Below, piece after piece: positions 14,745-14,875 of a DNA stretch of 14,875 nucleotides. Source of the stretch: Bacilli bacterium. Its GTDB lineage: Bacteria; Bacillota; Bacilli; Tumebacillales; JAQBPP01. The position numbers and the translations under genes are program-made. The notes below the pieces were generated by a model. That model saw only the letters and a program-made list of their open reading frames with translations. It searched no databases and was not told where the DNA came from. The stretch is from assembly GCA_028287455.1 (NCBI GenBank), contig JAQBPP010000377.1, positions 1 through 14,875 of the forward strand, given 5' to 3'. Numbering within the stretch: position 1 is the first letter of the stretch; the number at the start of each line of letters is the position of its first letter.

Positions 14745-14875
14745 TTACCTGAAGCTTTTTAAGCCATTTGAACCAGCAGAACGAATGCGTGTAGTGCGGG
14801 ACGGTTTGGCTGACGTGCGAGGTGAAGATTTAGCCGCTTTCTTCGCAGCGCCCACTGCGGCGGCTGGCTTGCGCG
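14745..14875 (-). CDS. Second, convergent GNAT copy: C-terminal tail only (cut by window edge)
   Basis: The minus strand is open from the right edge to a TAA at 14747-14745, encoding the last 42 residues of a protein nearly identical to the tail of the plus-strand acetyltransferase. Only two residues differ: Val199 to Ala and Thr207 to Ile; a Gly codon changes silently (GGA to GGT). Reading frame and stop are intact, so the copy looks functional in what can be seen. Whether a full acetyltransferase domain is joined to this tail cannot be judged, because its N-terminal part is outside the window. It ends in the shared terminator. Confidence 0.75.
   Translation of the reverse strand, partial: RKPAAAVGAAKKAAKSSPRTSAKPSRTTRIRSAGSNGLKSFR

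Larger units (their letters stand above)
14529..14875. repeat. Large inverted repeat (arms at least 173 bp, 4-bp centre) covering a gene end and its terminator
   Basis: Sequence from 14529 to 14702 reappears as its reverse complement from 14703 to 14875, where the window ends. Differences are three substitutions in the coding part (left-arm positions 14595, 14619, 14632) and a three-for-two base replacement at 14672-14674, so identity is roughly 97 percent. The centre is the CGAT loop of the shared terminator. The arm continues past the window edge, so its full length is unknown. Confidence 0.95.

Noticed and set aside
14529..14875. Insertion sequence or transposon end
   Set aside because: The inverted repeat encloses no transposase and no spacer; it is a mirrored gene end and terminator, not a mobile-element terminus.
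14703..14875. Pure sequencing or assembly fold-back artefact
   Set aside because: Not fully excluded, but three coding substitutions with an intact frame and a 3-for-2 change between the genes are not expected from a perfect copy-back of the same molecule.
1..14875. CRISPR arrays, tRNA or rRNA genes, phage or toxin-antitoxin modules
   Set aside because: I saw no regularly spaced repeats, no tRNA-like cloverleaf or rRNA segments, and no recognisable defence or phage protein; almost all sequence is accounted for by the listed genes.

Overview
The window looks like a Bacillota (Firmicutes) chromosome, most probably a Bacillales-type organism. The RNA polymerase, S12, S7, EF-G and EF-Tu proteins read as close relatives of the Bacillus subtilis ones. 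Shine-Dalgarno sites are strong (AGGAGG-like), several major genes start with TTG or GTG, and a YbxB-type methyltransferase and an L7Ae-type small protein sit where Bacillales carry them. Genus-level placement (something near Alicyclobacillus or Tumebacillus is possible) is only a guess.

Most of the window is one minus-strand block of information-processing genes. Read in the direction of transcription (right to left) it is ybxB (13818-13201), rpoB (12942-9409), rpoC (9388-5750), the L7Ae-family gene rplGB/ybxF (5575-5324), rpsL (5251-4832), rpsG (4781-4311), fusA (4263-2188) and tuf (2104-914), closed by a hairpin terminator at 864-893. At least three promoters can be read: a weak-to-moderate one for ybxB, one with an extended -10 for rpoBC just after the ybxB stop, and a near-consensus one (TTGACA, 17 bp, TAGAAT) after rpoC for the str genes. 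A terminator-like hairpin lies between rpoC and that last promoter. The rpoB leader is about 200 nt and holds two hairpins, one followed by a U-rich tract.

Left of tuf, a minus-strand aldose 1-epimerase-family gene runs off the left edge. A perfect 7-bp inverted repeat precedes its ribosome binding site.

The right end is the unusual part. Instead of the expected rplJ-rplL, ybxB faces a divergent plus-strand gene (14000-14659) for a GNAT acetyltransferase with an acidic hinge and a histone-H1-like basic tail rich in Lys, Arg, Ala, Pro and Ser. Immediately after its terminator the sequence turns back on itself. From 14703 to the right edge it is a near-exact reverse complement of 14529-14702, so the edge holds the 3' end of a second, convergent copy of the same gene. 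The copies share a terminator that forms the axis of the palindrome. Three substitutions in the coding parts (two amino-acid changing) and a small change between the genes separate them. This argues for a real inverted duplication rather than a perfect fold-back artefact, though the rest of the second copy lies outside the window.
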